This document shows, in pieces, positions 7,100 through 13,716 of a DNA stretch of 16,259 nucleotides. Source of the stretch: Balneolaceae bacterium (GTDB taxonomy: Bacteria > Bacteroidota > Rhodothermia > Balneolales > Balneolaceae); contig SLGL01000501.1 in assembly GCA_007123785.1 (NCBI GenBank), forward strand, positions 1-16,259. Reading direction: 5' to 3'. Under the pieces are notes generated by a model, which searched no databases, was not told the origin of the DNA, and saw only the letters and a program-made list of their open reading frames with translations. Within the stretch, counting starts at the first letter, position 1; the number at the start of each line of letters is the position of its first letter. The translations under genes were made by a program, and so were the position numbers.

Positions 7100-9553
7100 T
7101 CAGACACCAAGTTCTTTAAAAATTTCATACAGTTCCTCTTCATCAGTAATTTTTACATCGCGGGCAGTACTTCCTTGAAACGGCCCTACAATATCGGCAT
7201 TGTACAACTGATCAATTATTCTTCCCGCCCGATTGTAACCGATTTTCAGTTTTCGCTGAAGTAAAGAAACAGAACCCTGCTGATGCAGTACCACAACTTT
7301 GGCTGCTTCTTTGAAAAGTTCATCGATGTCATCGAGCGGATCGGGAATACCCGCATCTTCTTTTTCGACTACAGGAAGCGGAAAAGGTTTCTTATAGCCT
7401 CGCTGACTTCCGATAAACGATGTAATTCTTTCCACTTCGTTGGTTGATACATAGGCATTCTGGATGCGTGTCATTCCAGCCCCGTTCGAAAACAACATGT
7501 CTCCCTGCCCAACAAGCTGGTCGGCTCCGCCCGTATCCAGGATGGTTCGTGAATCTACTTTAGATGCTACCTGATAGGCCATTCGTGCCGGAAAGTTAGC
7601 TTTAATCGTTCCGGTAATCACATTCACAGAGGGGCGCTGAGTGGCCACAACCAGATGAATACCAATGGCCCGTGCAAGCTGGGCAAGACGTGCGATAGGT
7701 TCTTCAATCTGCTTTCCGGCCGTCATCATCAGGTCTGCAAGCTCATCAATAACCACAACGATGTAGGGAAGGTGACGGTGGCCAAGCTCTTCATCCAGCT
7801 CTCCGTCATCAAATTTATCGTTGTACGATTTCAGATCACGCACCATGGCCATTTTCAGCAGTTCGTAGCGCTCATCCATCTCTTTGGTTACGCTCTGCAG
7901 AGTTTCAAGAGCTGCAGTGGTGTCGGTAACAATCGGTTCTTCTGAGCCCGGCAGAACGGCAAGAAAATGGTTCTGGATATTTCGATAAAGTGAAAGTTCA
8001 ATTTTTTTGGGATCAACCAAAACAAATTTCAGGTTATCCGGGTGGCATTTATAGAGCAGGCATGTGATCACCGTATTGATTCCCACCGATTTACCCGACC
8101 CGGTTGCACCGGCTATAAGCAGATGAGGCATCCGGGTTAAATCGATCATAAATACTTCGTTTTCGATGGTTTTGCCCATTGCCACAGGAAGTTCATAATC
8201 GGTCTCCACAAACTTTTTGGTATTGATAACAGATTTGATGTAGACGGTTTCACGTGTCTTGTTAGGCACTTCAATACCCACTGCAGAACGACCCGGTATA
8301 GGTGCTATGATCCGAAGTCCGTGAGCTGCTGTCGCCATTTTCAAGTCGTTGGCATAGCTTTCGATCTTGCTGATTTTTACATCCGGGGCAGGCTCAATTT
8401 CGTACAGCGTTACGGTAGGCCCTACAATAGCGTTGATACTTAGAATCTCAATTTTGTGGCGCTTAAGCTTTTCCAGAATAATCTTTTTGTTGAGCTTGAT
8501 CTCTTCAAGATCAACCTCATTCCCTTCATTCGGCGGGGAATCCAGCAGATCGATTCCCGGAAACTTGTACTTGATAACCGGCACTTCACGCGCTTTTACC
8601 TTGTTTTGGCGATCCAGTTCGCGTGCGTCTGCCTCTTCATCTCCTTTACCCACATACACCGAAATTTTTACATCATTTTCGGTTTCCTCATCAAGATTTT
8701 TGGTTCTTTCTTTTTCGAGTACCGCACGTGATGGTTTGTTTTCCAGTCCGGCACTCTCTTTTTTTCGTTCCAGTTCACGCTGGCGGTCTGCCTCCTGCGA
8801 TCGTTCTAAAATATCATCAATTGAAGATGCAGGTCGTGTTTCTTCTGTTTTATCGGAAAAACTGTTTTTCTGAGCTGCATCAGCCTCCTGCCTCTGCTTG
8901 ATGGCCTGCATTTTTTTCTTCTGCTGTTTTTTCTGTTCCCGCATTTCGCTGAATCCATCCAACCAGCTTCTCGTCCTGTCGATTGTGATCTGAATGTCGC
9001 GGTCTATCAAAACAATCAGAGAAACGAGCAGCAAAACAAACAGAATAAAAACAGAGCCGATGCCTGTAATATTCTGAAGAATTTGTGCCATAAAAATCCC
9101 GGAATTCCCACTCCATGCCACCGAGTAGGCTTCAAATTCTATATAGAACCAGCCGAGAATCGTTGAGAGGAGCACCAGCATCCAAAACCCATAGGCGACA
9201 GGCCATATAAGCTCACCAAGATCGTGAAGCCGGAAAACAAACCACCCCAGCGCAAAAATAATGATCGGAATGAACAGGCTGATATATCCGAATAGCGTGT
9301 AAACAAATAGAAATGACAGGTAGGCACCAGATACACCAAGCCAATTATGCACCCGCATTGCAGGCCCCTGATCAATCGTCAAAATTGAATCGTAGGAAAG
9401 TGATTTTACAAGTGCATAGTCATCCGGATGGTACGAAGCGATGCTCAGTAACAGCAATATTGAAATTGCCATTATAAGGATTCCGGTAATTTCCAATTTA
9501 CGGGTATAATCGAAACTACCGAAAAACCGGTTTGAACGTTTTTTTTTAGCCAT
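7100..9553 (-). CDS. ftsK: DNA translocase FtsK/SpoIIIE
   Basis: FtsK is a membrane-anchored hexameric motor that pumps chromosomal DNA at the septum and helps resolve chromosome dimers. The 817-aa protein is complete: about four membrane helices in residues 21-184, a charged coiled linker at about 200-330, the alpha/beta motor from about 340 to 730, and a gamma winged helix at about 742-805. Walker A is GATGSGKS (482-489), and Walker B ends at D603-E604 in VVIDELADLM. The motif HLVVATQRPSVNVITG (633-648) is also typical. The gamma domain reads VVVLHQQGSVSLLQRKLKIG, the part that recognises polar guiding sequences. The linker is short compared with E. coli FtsK, as is common outside the gammaproteobacteria. 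The start overlaps the end of comB by 8 bases. Confidence 0.97.
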   Translation of the reverse strand: MAKKKRSNRFFGSFDYTRKLEITGILIMAISILLLLSIASYHPDDYALVKSLSYDSILTIDQGPAMRVHNWLGVSGAYLSFLFVYTLFGYISLFIPIIIFALGWFVFRLHDLGELIWPVAYGFWMLVLLSTILGWFYIEFEAYSVAWSGNSGIFMAQILQNITGIGSVFILFVLLLVSLIVLIDRDIQITIDRTRSWLDGFSEMREQKKQQKKKMQAIKQRQEADAAQKNSFSDKTEETRPASSIDDILERSQEADRQRELERKKESAGLENKPSRAVLEKERTKNLDEETENDVKISVYVGKGDEEADARELDRQNKVKAREVPVIKYKFPGIDLLDSPPNEGNEVDLEEIKLNKKIILEKLKRHKIEILSINAIVGPTVTLYEIEPAPDVKISKIESYANDLKMATAAHGLRIIAPIPGRSAVGIEVPNKTRETVYIKSVINTKKFVETDYELPVAMGKTIENEVFMIDLTRMPHLLIAGATGSGKSVGINTVITCLLYKCHPDNLKFVLVDPKKIELSLYRNIQNHFLAVLPGSEEPIVTDTTAALETLQSVTKEMDERYELLKMAMVRDLKSYNDKFDDGELDEELGHRHLPYIVVVIDELADLMMTAGKQIEEPIARLAQLARAIGIHLVVATQRPSVNVITGTIKANFPARMAYQVASKVDSRTILDTGGADQLVGQGDMLFSNGAGMTRIQNAYVSTNEVERITSFIGSQRGYKKPFPLPVVEKEDAGIPDPLDDIDELFKEAAKVVVLHQQGSVSLLQRKLKIGYNRAGRIIDQLYNADIVGPFQGSTARDVKITDEEELYEIFKELGV

Positions 9554-10283
9554 TCGTAAGGGTAATCATCCCTTCTTTTAAACGGGGTAATATTTCTGTG
9601 GTATCTACCTGGCAGCAATAATTTATATCATCATCACCAATCAGTTTTTTTAGCCTTGAAGCATGGTTCGACTGATGTATTGAAGCCAATATATCTTCAC
9701 CATATTTATCATAAAGGCCAAATGCCACTTTCGTGCCATCACGCGCATCATCTGGCAGTTTACCATCGCTGAGAACGTGAGTAATATTTCCGGCCAATAG
9801 CAAATCTTCAAAAGCAAGTCGCCCCTTCCAGCCTGCACAAACCAAAACAATATCCTGACTTTGGTTTTTAAGCTCATCTATAATAGCAGATACATTCAGG
9901 AAAGCTGCAATATAAATATTTGCAGAACCAATTGATTTTTTTATCGCCTTGGTACCATTGGTAGTATTAAATATCAAAGTTTTTCCACCTACGAGTTCAT
10001 TGGAATATTCAAACGGAGAGTTGCCAAGATCGTAACCATCTATTTTAATACCGTCTTTTTCACCACAAAGTAAATAATTCTCCGAGTCAACATTCTGGGC
10101 AATTTTACTCGCCTCTCCCATGTCTGCGACAGGAATAATTGCTTTTGCACCGTTCATCAGTGCAGTTATAATGGTTGAAGATGCCCGCAGCACATCAATA
10201 ACAACCACTGTTTTGTTCCTGAGCTCATCTTCCTGGAATGAGTGAATGGAATTGAATACGTCTAATGTTTGTAAATTTACCAT
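9546..10283 (-). CDS. comB: 2-phosphosulfolactate phosphatase (ComB family)
   Basis: ComB removes phosphate from 2-phosphosulfolactate to give sulfolactate, a step of coenzyme M synthesis in methanogens; many bacteria that do not make coenzyme M also carry it. The 245-aa protein shows the family motifs in order: VVVIDVLRASSTI (26-38), GYDLGNSPFE (83-92), FNTTNGTKAI (105-114), CAGWKGRLAFEDLLLAG (149-165) and VDTTEILPRL near the C-terminus. Length is normal for the family. It starts 12 bases after gcvT and overlaps ftsK by 8 bases, so it is translated from the same transcript. No phosphosulfolactate synthase (comA) or sulfolactate dehydrogenase is visible in the window, so the pathway use is open. 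Confidence 0.9.
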   Translation of the reverse strand: MVNLQTLDVFNSIHSFQEDELRNKTVVVIDVLRASSTIITALMNGAKAIIPVADMGEASKIAQNVDSENYLLCGEKDGIKIDGYDLGNSPFEYSNELVGGKTLIFNTTNGTKAIKKSIGSANIYIAAFLNVSAIIDELKNQSQDIVLVCAGWKGRLAFEDLLLAGNITHVLSDGKLPDDARDGTKVAFGLYDKYGEDILASIHQSNHASRLKKLIGDDDINYCCQVDTTEILPRLKEGMITLTNG

Positions 10284-10295
10284 CTAAAGATTTAG

Positions 10296-11393
10296 TTATT
10301 TTTTTAAAAACGGGGGCTTGGCCACAATTGCTTCTGCCCGCCTTTTCCTGATATGTATATAAATTTTTTCGCCTTCAACGGCTTTTTCAGTTTCTATATA
10401 ACCCATACCTATTCCTTTATTTAAAGATATAGATTGATTTCCGCTTGTTACAAAACCGATCTTTTTTTCTTTCTCATTACTGATTTCATAACCGGCTCTG
10501 GGTACATTTCTGGGTTCCAATACTTCAAAACCCATAAGTTTTCGACTTGTTCCTTCCCTTTTTTGCTTTAAAAGTACCTCTTTTCCGATAAAACTTCCTT
10601 TCTCAAATTTGGTAAGCCACCCCATTCTCGCTTCGAGCGGTGTGGTATCTTTTGAAATATCATTACCGTAGAGAGCGTAACCCATCTCAAGTCGCAGCGT
10701 ATCACGTGATCCAAGCCCTGCCGGTTCAAGTTTATGATCTTTTCCGGCACTCATCAATTCACTCCATATTTTTACCGGATCTGCTTTTTTTGTATTGATA
10801 TAAAGTTCAAATCCTTTTTCGCCGGTATATCCGGTTGCTGATATGATCACATCCTTTTCACCTGCTACGGTGCCGGTTTCAAATGTATAAAATCTAATTC
10901 CTTCAGGATTCACATCTGTAACGTTCTCGAGAATTTTCACAGATTCCGGCCCTTGCAGTGCAATCAGCGCGATCTGTTCAGACCGGTTTTCTATGACCGC
11001 ATTCATACTGTTTTGTTTTTTTATCCATTCCAGGTCTTTATCGATGTTTGATGCGTTTACTACCAGCATATAGCTATCATCACCAAGCATGTAAACCAGC
11101 AAATCGTCCACAATTCCGCCATCTTCGTAACACATTGCCGTGTACTGGGCTTTGCCCGGAACAAGTGATGAAGCATCGTTAATTGTGACTTTTTGAATCA
11201 AACCCAGGGCATTCGGTCCGGAAATAAAAAATTCGCCCATATGAGATACATCGAATAAGCCTGCATGTTCCCTCACCGCCAGATGTTCCTGCTTGATACC
11301 ACTATACTGAACCGGCATCTCAAACCCACCAAAATCGATCAGTTTTGCATTAAGCTTTATATGTTCAGAGTAGAGGGGTGTGCGTTTTACCAT
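10296..11393 (-). CDS. gcvT: Glycine cleavage system aminomethyltransferase (T protein)
   Basis: GcvT takes the aminomethyl group from lipoylated GcvH and, with tetrahydrofolate, yields 5,10-methylene-THF and ammonia. The 365-aa length is standard. Landmarks are LIDFGGFEMPVQY (18-30), GLFDVSHMGEF (45-55), the GGIVDDLLVY loop with the conserved catalytic aspartate D96, IALQGPES (144-151), SATGYTGEKGFELY (185-198), GSRDTLRLEMGYALYGND (228-245) and the C-terminal PFLKK. It is the first gene of the minus-strand cluster and faces a 526-bp region without genes. I see no glycine riboswitch there. The genes for GcvH and GcvP are not in this window. Confidence 0.96.
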   Translation of the reverse strand: MVKRTPLYSEHIKLNAKLIDFGGFEMPVQYSGIKQEHLAVREHAGLFDVSHMGEFFISGPNALGLIQKVTINDASSLVPGKAQYTAMCYEDGGIVDDLLVYMLGDDSYMLVVNASNIDKDLEWIKKQNSMNAVIENRSEQIALIALQGPESVKILENVTDVNPEGIRFYTFETGTVAGEKDVIISATGYTGEKGFELYINTKKADPVKIWSELMSAGKDHKLEPAGLGSRDTLRLEMGYALYGNDISKDTTPLEARMGWLTKFEKGSFIGKEVLLKQKREGTSRKLMGFEVLEPRNVPRAGYEISNEKEKKIGFVTSGNQSISLNKGIGMGYIETEKAVEGEKIYIHIRKRRAEAIVAKPPFLKK

Positions 11394-11559
11394 TTCAAAT
11401 TATTACACCTATATTTTCTTTTGAGTGCCTCAAGAAAGATAAAATCAATCGGCTGAATAGTCACGTAAACATAAACTATTCTCAACAAAAAAGTTGGCTT
11501 TATGAAAATCTGGTTTGTATTCGATTTTCGGTTTGAAGACCTGATTTATAATTCAACAT

Positions 11560-11597
11560 TTCACCGGCCATTTGTTTTAAACAAATTTCTTGGTGAA
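11560..11597. repeat. Compound inverted repeat / RNA hairpin candidate
   Basis: The outer arms TTCACC (11560-11565) and GGTGAA (11592-11597) enclose an inner perfect stem ATTTGTTT (11570-11577) and AAACAAAT (11579-11586). The two stems are separated by a GGCC/TTCTT internal loop. Two nested stems in the same place are unlikely to be trivial in an AT-rich stretch, but the role (terminator, structured leader or operator) cannot be decided from sequence. Confidence 0.5.
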
Positions 11598-11746
11598 TAA
11601 TGCAAGCCAGTGAACGAATAAAAATCACAGGATTCAAATTGAATTGATATTACTACTTGGGTCGGGATATCTAATTACTACTCAAATATGATGATCGCAA
11701 GCGTCTCGTGTTTCAAATTTTTTTTAATTCCTAAAAGTTAATCAAT

Positions 11747-11774
11747 ATTCCCAATTTAAAACAATATCGGGAAT
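11747..11774. repeat. Inverted repeat upstream of the mrp promoter candidate
   Basis: ATTCCC (11747-11752) and GGGAAT (11769-11774) are separated by 16 bases, and the flanks ATC (11741-11743) and GAT (11775-11777) are also complementary. It ends about 20 bases before the promoter-like TTTA box, a position suited to a regulator binding site. The half-sites are short, so chance is possible. Confidence 0.3.
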
Positions 11775-11794
11775 GATTTGATTTTATACCGGCG

Positions 11795-11825
11795 TTTAGA
11801 TTGCTTTGAATTCTCAGTATCTTTG
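11795..11825 (+). promoter_or_regulatory. Candidate Bacteroidetes-type promoter for mrp
   Basis: TATCTTTG at 11818-11825 fits the TAnnTTTG (-7) consensus known from Bacteroidetes sigma factor promoters, and TTTA at 11795-11798 sits 19 bases upstream where the -33 TTTG box would be expected. It would give a leader of roughly 90 bases before the ATG at 11920. That this consensus applies to this organism is an assumption. Confidence 0.4.
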
Positions 11826-11919
11826 AGAGTTCATATCGAACTGCTTCAGATCTTCAAAATGATACTGAACCAGGGAAACAATTTAATTACTGTAAAATAA
11901 ATCAGGACATCCATCTTTT

Positions 11920-12207
11920 ATGTCTATACACAAAGAACAGGTAAAGAGTGCACTGGCTCATGTAATTCATCCGGAGTTTAATAAAGACCTGATTACCCTC
12001 GGCCTGATCCAGGACCTAATCACACAAGACAAATTTGTTTCTTTTACCCTTGAGCTTCCCGAAAAAAACGATCAGCTCGCAGAACAGCTCAAAAAAGAGT
12101 GTGCCGAAGCCATTCGTAAGTATGTAGATGCAGAAGCCGTGCTGGATGTTACAATAGGAATAAATATTTCCAAACAGCGGGAACTGGGAAGCAGCGGCCA
12201 GCAGTAG
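11920..12207 (+). CDS. mrp: MIP18 (DUF59) domain: N-terminal part of interrupted Mrp/ApbC
   Basis: This 95-aa ORF is a MIP18-family domain: MSIHKEQVKSALAHVIHPEF, DLITLGLIQDL, VSFTLELPEKND and the strand VLDVTIGINI. In most Mrp/ApbC proteins this domain precedes the ATPase in one chain and is linked to iron-sulfur cluster assembly. It ends in a glutamine-rich linker (GSSGQQ) at a TAG codon. The codons after the TAG stay in the same frame and read SQQKPRQEP straight into the Mrp ATPase, so the ORF is the front part of one gene cut by a single stop codon. It could work as a free MIP18 protein, or be joined to the ATPase by readthrough. No strong Shine-Dalgarno is seen before its ATG. Confidence 0.85.
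   Translation: MSIHKEQVKSALAHVIHPEFNKDLITLGLIQDLITQDKFVSFTLELPEKNDQLAEQLKKECAEAIRKYVDAEAVLDVTIGINISKQRELGSSGQQ
12205..12207 (+). other. In-frame amber codon within the mrp reading frame
   Basis: The frame reads CAG CAG TAG TCT CAA CAG, that is Gln-Gln-stop-Ser-Gln-Gln, in the linker between the MIP18 and ATPase domains. One C-to-T change from CAG would create it. Without the stop, 11920-13050 encodes a single 376-aa protein, the usual size of MIP18-Mrp proteins. A sequencing error, a recent nonsense mutation, a tolerated split or amber readthrough would all fit. Confidence 0.9.
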
Positions 12208-12234
12208 TCTCAACAGAAACCCCGGCAAGAACCT

Positions 12235-13050
12235 GTGCTTGCAGGTGTTAAAAATGTGATTGCCGTAGCATCCGGTAAAGGCGGGGTTGGGAAATCAACC
12301 GTAGCCGCAAATCTCGCCGTTGCACTCGCCCAGACCGGGGCAAAAGTTGGCCTTTTGGACACAGACATCTACGGACCCAGCGTACCTACCATGTTCGGCG
12401 TAACAGAACGGCCCAATATCACCACTCAAAAAAAACTCGTGCCAATCGAGAAACACGGAGTTCATCTCGTATCAATGGGTTTCCTGGTGGATACCGACCA
12501 GGCCATGATCTGGCGCGGACCAATGGTTACCAGTGCTGTAAAACAATTTATGCAGGAAGTTGAGTGGGGTGAACTGGATTATATGATCCTTGATCTGCCA
12601 CCCGGAACCGGAGATATTCAGCTCACGATCGTACAAACCGTTCCTCTTACCGGCGCCGTGATCGTTTCCACCCCGCAAACCGTAGCACTTGATGACGCCA
12701 GAAAAGGTGTGGCCATGTTCAATAAAGTAAATGTTCCGGTACTGGGCATCATAGAAAATATGGCCTATTTCGTACCTGATGACACGCCTGAAAAAAAGTA
12801 CTATATCTTCGGGAAACACGGTGCACGGAAACTGGCTCAGAAACTGGAAGTTCCTTTCCTTGGAGAGATACCACTCCGGGAAATAGTACGTAAAACCAGT
12901 GATTCGGGAACCCCCATCGTGGCGGCTGACCCAGCTTCCCCTTCATCAATCGGACTGAAGGAAATCGCCAATCGAATACAGCAATCACTGGCCATCCGTA
13001 ACCGCGAACTGGATCAAACCGAAAAAGTAGAAATTAAAATTCGGCCCTGA
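12235..13050 (+). CDS. mrp: Mrp/ApbC (NBP35 family) ATPase: C-terminal part of interrupted gene
   Basis: This is the ParA/MinD-like P-loop ATPase part of Mrp, an iron-sulfur cluster carrier. The deviant Walker A SGKGGVGKST lies at the N-terminus, followed by LLDTDIYGPSVPTMFG, MIWRGPMVTSA, YMILDLPPGTGDIQLT and IIENMAYF. If the protein is made separately, the only plausible early starts are GTG at 12235 or GTG at 12253, with no Shine-Dalgarno; reinitiation would follow the upstream stop by 27 bases. It is in frame with the MIP18 ORF. After NMAYF, where ApbC has a CPxCG-like cysteine pair that bridges the cluster in the dimer, this protein has VPDDTPEKKYYIFG and no cysteine. Bacteroidetes Mrp proteins look similar there, as far as I recall. 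The gene ends normally at 13050. Confidence 0.88.
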   Translation: MLAGVKNVIAVASGKGGVGKSTVAANLAVALAQTGAKVGLLDTDIYGPSVPTMFGVTERPNITTQKKLVPIEKHGVHLVSMGFLVDTDQAMIWRGPMVTSAVKQFMQEVEWGELDYMILDLPPGTGDIQLTIVQTVPLTGAVIVSTPQTVALDDARKGVAMFNKVNVPVLGIIENMAYFVPDDTPEKKYYIFGKHGARKLAQKLEVPFLGEIPLREIVRKTSDSGTPIVAADPASPSSIGLKEIANRIQQSLAIRNRELDQTEKVEIKIRP

Positions 13051-13056
13051 CAATAT

Positions 13057-13090
13057 AAGAACTGCGGCTCCCTACAGAGTCCCCGTTCTT
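13057..13090 (+). repeat. Hairpin between mrp and the tlpA-like gene
   Basis: AAGAAC (13057-13062) pairs with GTTCTT (13085-13090), and inside it GGCTC (13066-13070) pairs with GAGTC (13077-13081) with one G-U pair, leaving loop CCTACA. It ends 10 bases before the next ATG and is not followed by a U-run, so it may be a leaky terminator, an RNA-processing site or a translational control hairpin. Confidence 0.4.
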
Positions 13091-13100
13091 GTCACTCAAT

Positions 13101-13700
13101 ATGAATGAGAAAAAAACCAAAAACCTTACTCGCAGTTTCATCGAATGGGGAGCTATTATCGGGGTTATTTTACTGCTCTATGTAACAGGGTGGCACACCG
13201 AGGTCATGGGCACAATGCAGCGCGGCTTGCTGGCTACAGGCCTCATCAAGCCCGACATTCCGACCCTGAGTGAGGATTTCCCGGTAGCAAGCACAGAATT
13301 TTATTTCGCCCGAGATGACGGTCGCGTGATTTCCCTGGCTGAGTTTGAAGGCAATGTGGTCTTTATGAATGTGTGGGCCACCTGGTGTCCACCGTGTATT
13401 GCAGAAATGCCCTCCATTCAAAATTTATACAACCGGGTTGGATCTTTGGAAAATGTCTCCTTTCTGCTTGTTTCGCTGGATGAGGAGTTCGATCGTGCCA
13501 TCGAGTTTATGGCACGTCGCAATTTTGATATGCCCGTATATCACTTCCGGTCGAGGGCACCGGGTGTGTATGAAAGTACAGTGATCCCCACTACCTATGT
13601 GATTTCGGCCGATGGAAGGCTTGCCCTCGAAAAGCGCGGACTGGCCAAATACGACACTGATGAATTTGAACAATTTATCCGGAAACTGGCAGGAGAGTGA
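13101..13700 (+). CDS. Membrane-anchored TlpA-like thioredoxin-family protein
   Basis: The 199-aa protein has a basic N-terminus, one membrane anchor at about residues 14-30 and a thioredoxin-like domain from about 60 to the end. The redox motif is WCPPC (C96, C99) within VWATWCPPCIAEMP, and the conserved cis-proline is P163 in VIPTTYVI. The fold therefore faces the periplasm and probably reduces disulfides, as in cytochrome c maturation or protein repair (TlpA/ResA group). The frame is open from a TTG at 13089, but that codon lies inside a hairpin and adds only four residues, so the ATG at 13101 is preferred. It follows mrp by 50 bases on the same strand and ends 16 bases from the convergent gene. 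The partner protein is unknown. Confidence 0.88.
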   Translation: MNEKKTKNLTRSFIEWGAIIGVILLLYVTGWHTEVMGTMQRGLLATGLIKPDIPTLSEDFPVASTEFYFARDDGRVISLAEFEGNVVFMNVWATWCPPCIAEMPSIQNLYNRVGSLENVSFLLVSLDEEFDRAIEFMARRNFDMPVYHFRSRAPGVYESTVIPTTYVISADGRLALEKRGLAKYDTDEFEQFIRKLAGE

Positions 13701-13716
13701 AAGAAAGTAACCGTTT

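Larger units (their letters stand above)
11394..11919. other. 526-bp AT-rich intergenic region between divergent gcvT and mrp genes
   Basis: No convincing gene is present. The stretch holds a GAAAATC/GATTTTC inverted repeat (11504-11510 with 11523-11529), a compound hairpin (11560-11597), a 13-base palindrome ATTCAAATTGAAT (11632-11644), an ATTCCC/GGGAAT inverted repeat (11747-11774) and a promoter-like pair of boxes facing mrp (11795-11825). On the minus strand a TATCTTTC box at 11434-11441, about 40 bases before gcvT, may serve gcvT, but no clear partner box is seen upstream of it. Confidence 0.7.

Noticed and set aside
8367..8873. Serine/phenylalanine-rich open frame on the + strand opposite ftsK
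   Set aside because: It mirrors the charged linker of ftsK and has no recognisable features; it is a shadow frame.
11394..11560. Possible glycine riboswitch upstream of gcvT
   Set aside because: No tandem aptamer-like conserved purine-rich motifs or paired helices typical of that class were seen in the leader.
11502..11600. A 32-codon open frame starting MKIWFVFDFRFEDL on the + strand in the intergenic region
   Set aside because: It has no Shine-Dalgarno, resembles no family I know, and its second half is made of the compound hairpin sequence, so it is more likely chance or structural RNA sequence.
13089..13700. TTG start at 13089 for the thioredoxin-like gene
   Set aside because: The codon is inside a hairpin, adds only four residues, and an ATG at 13101 gives a normal basic N-terminus and membrane anchor.
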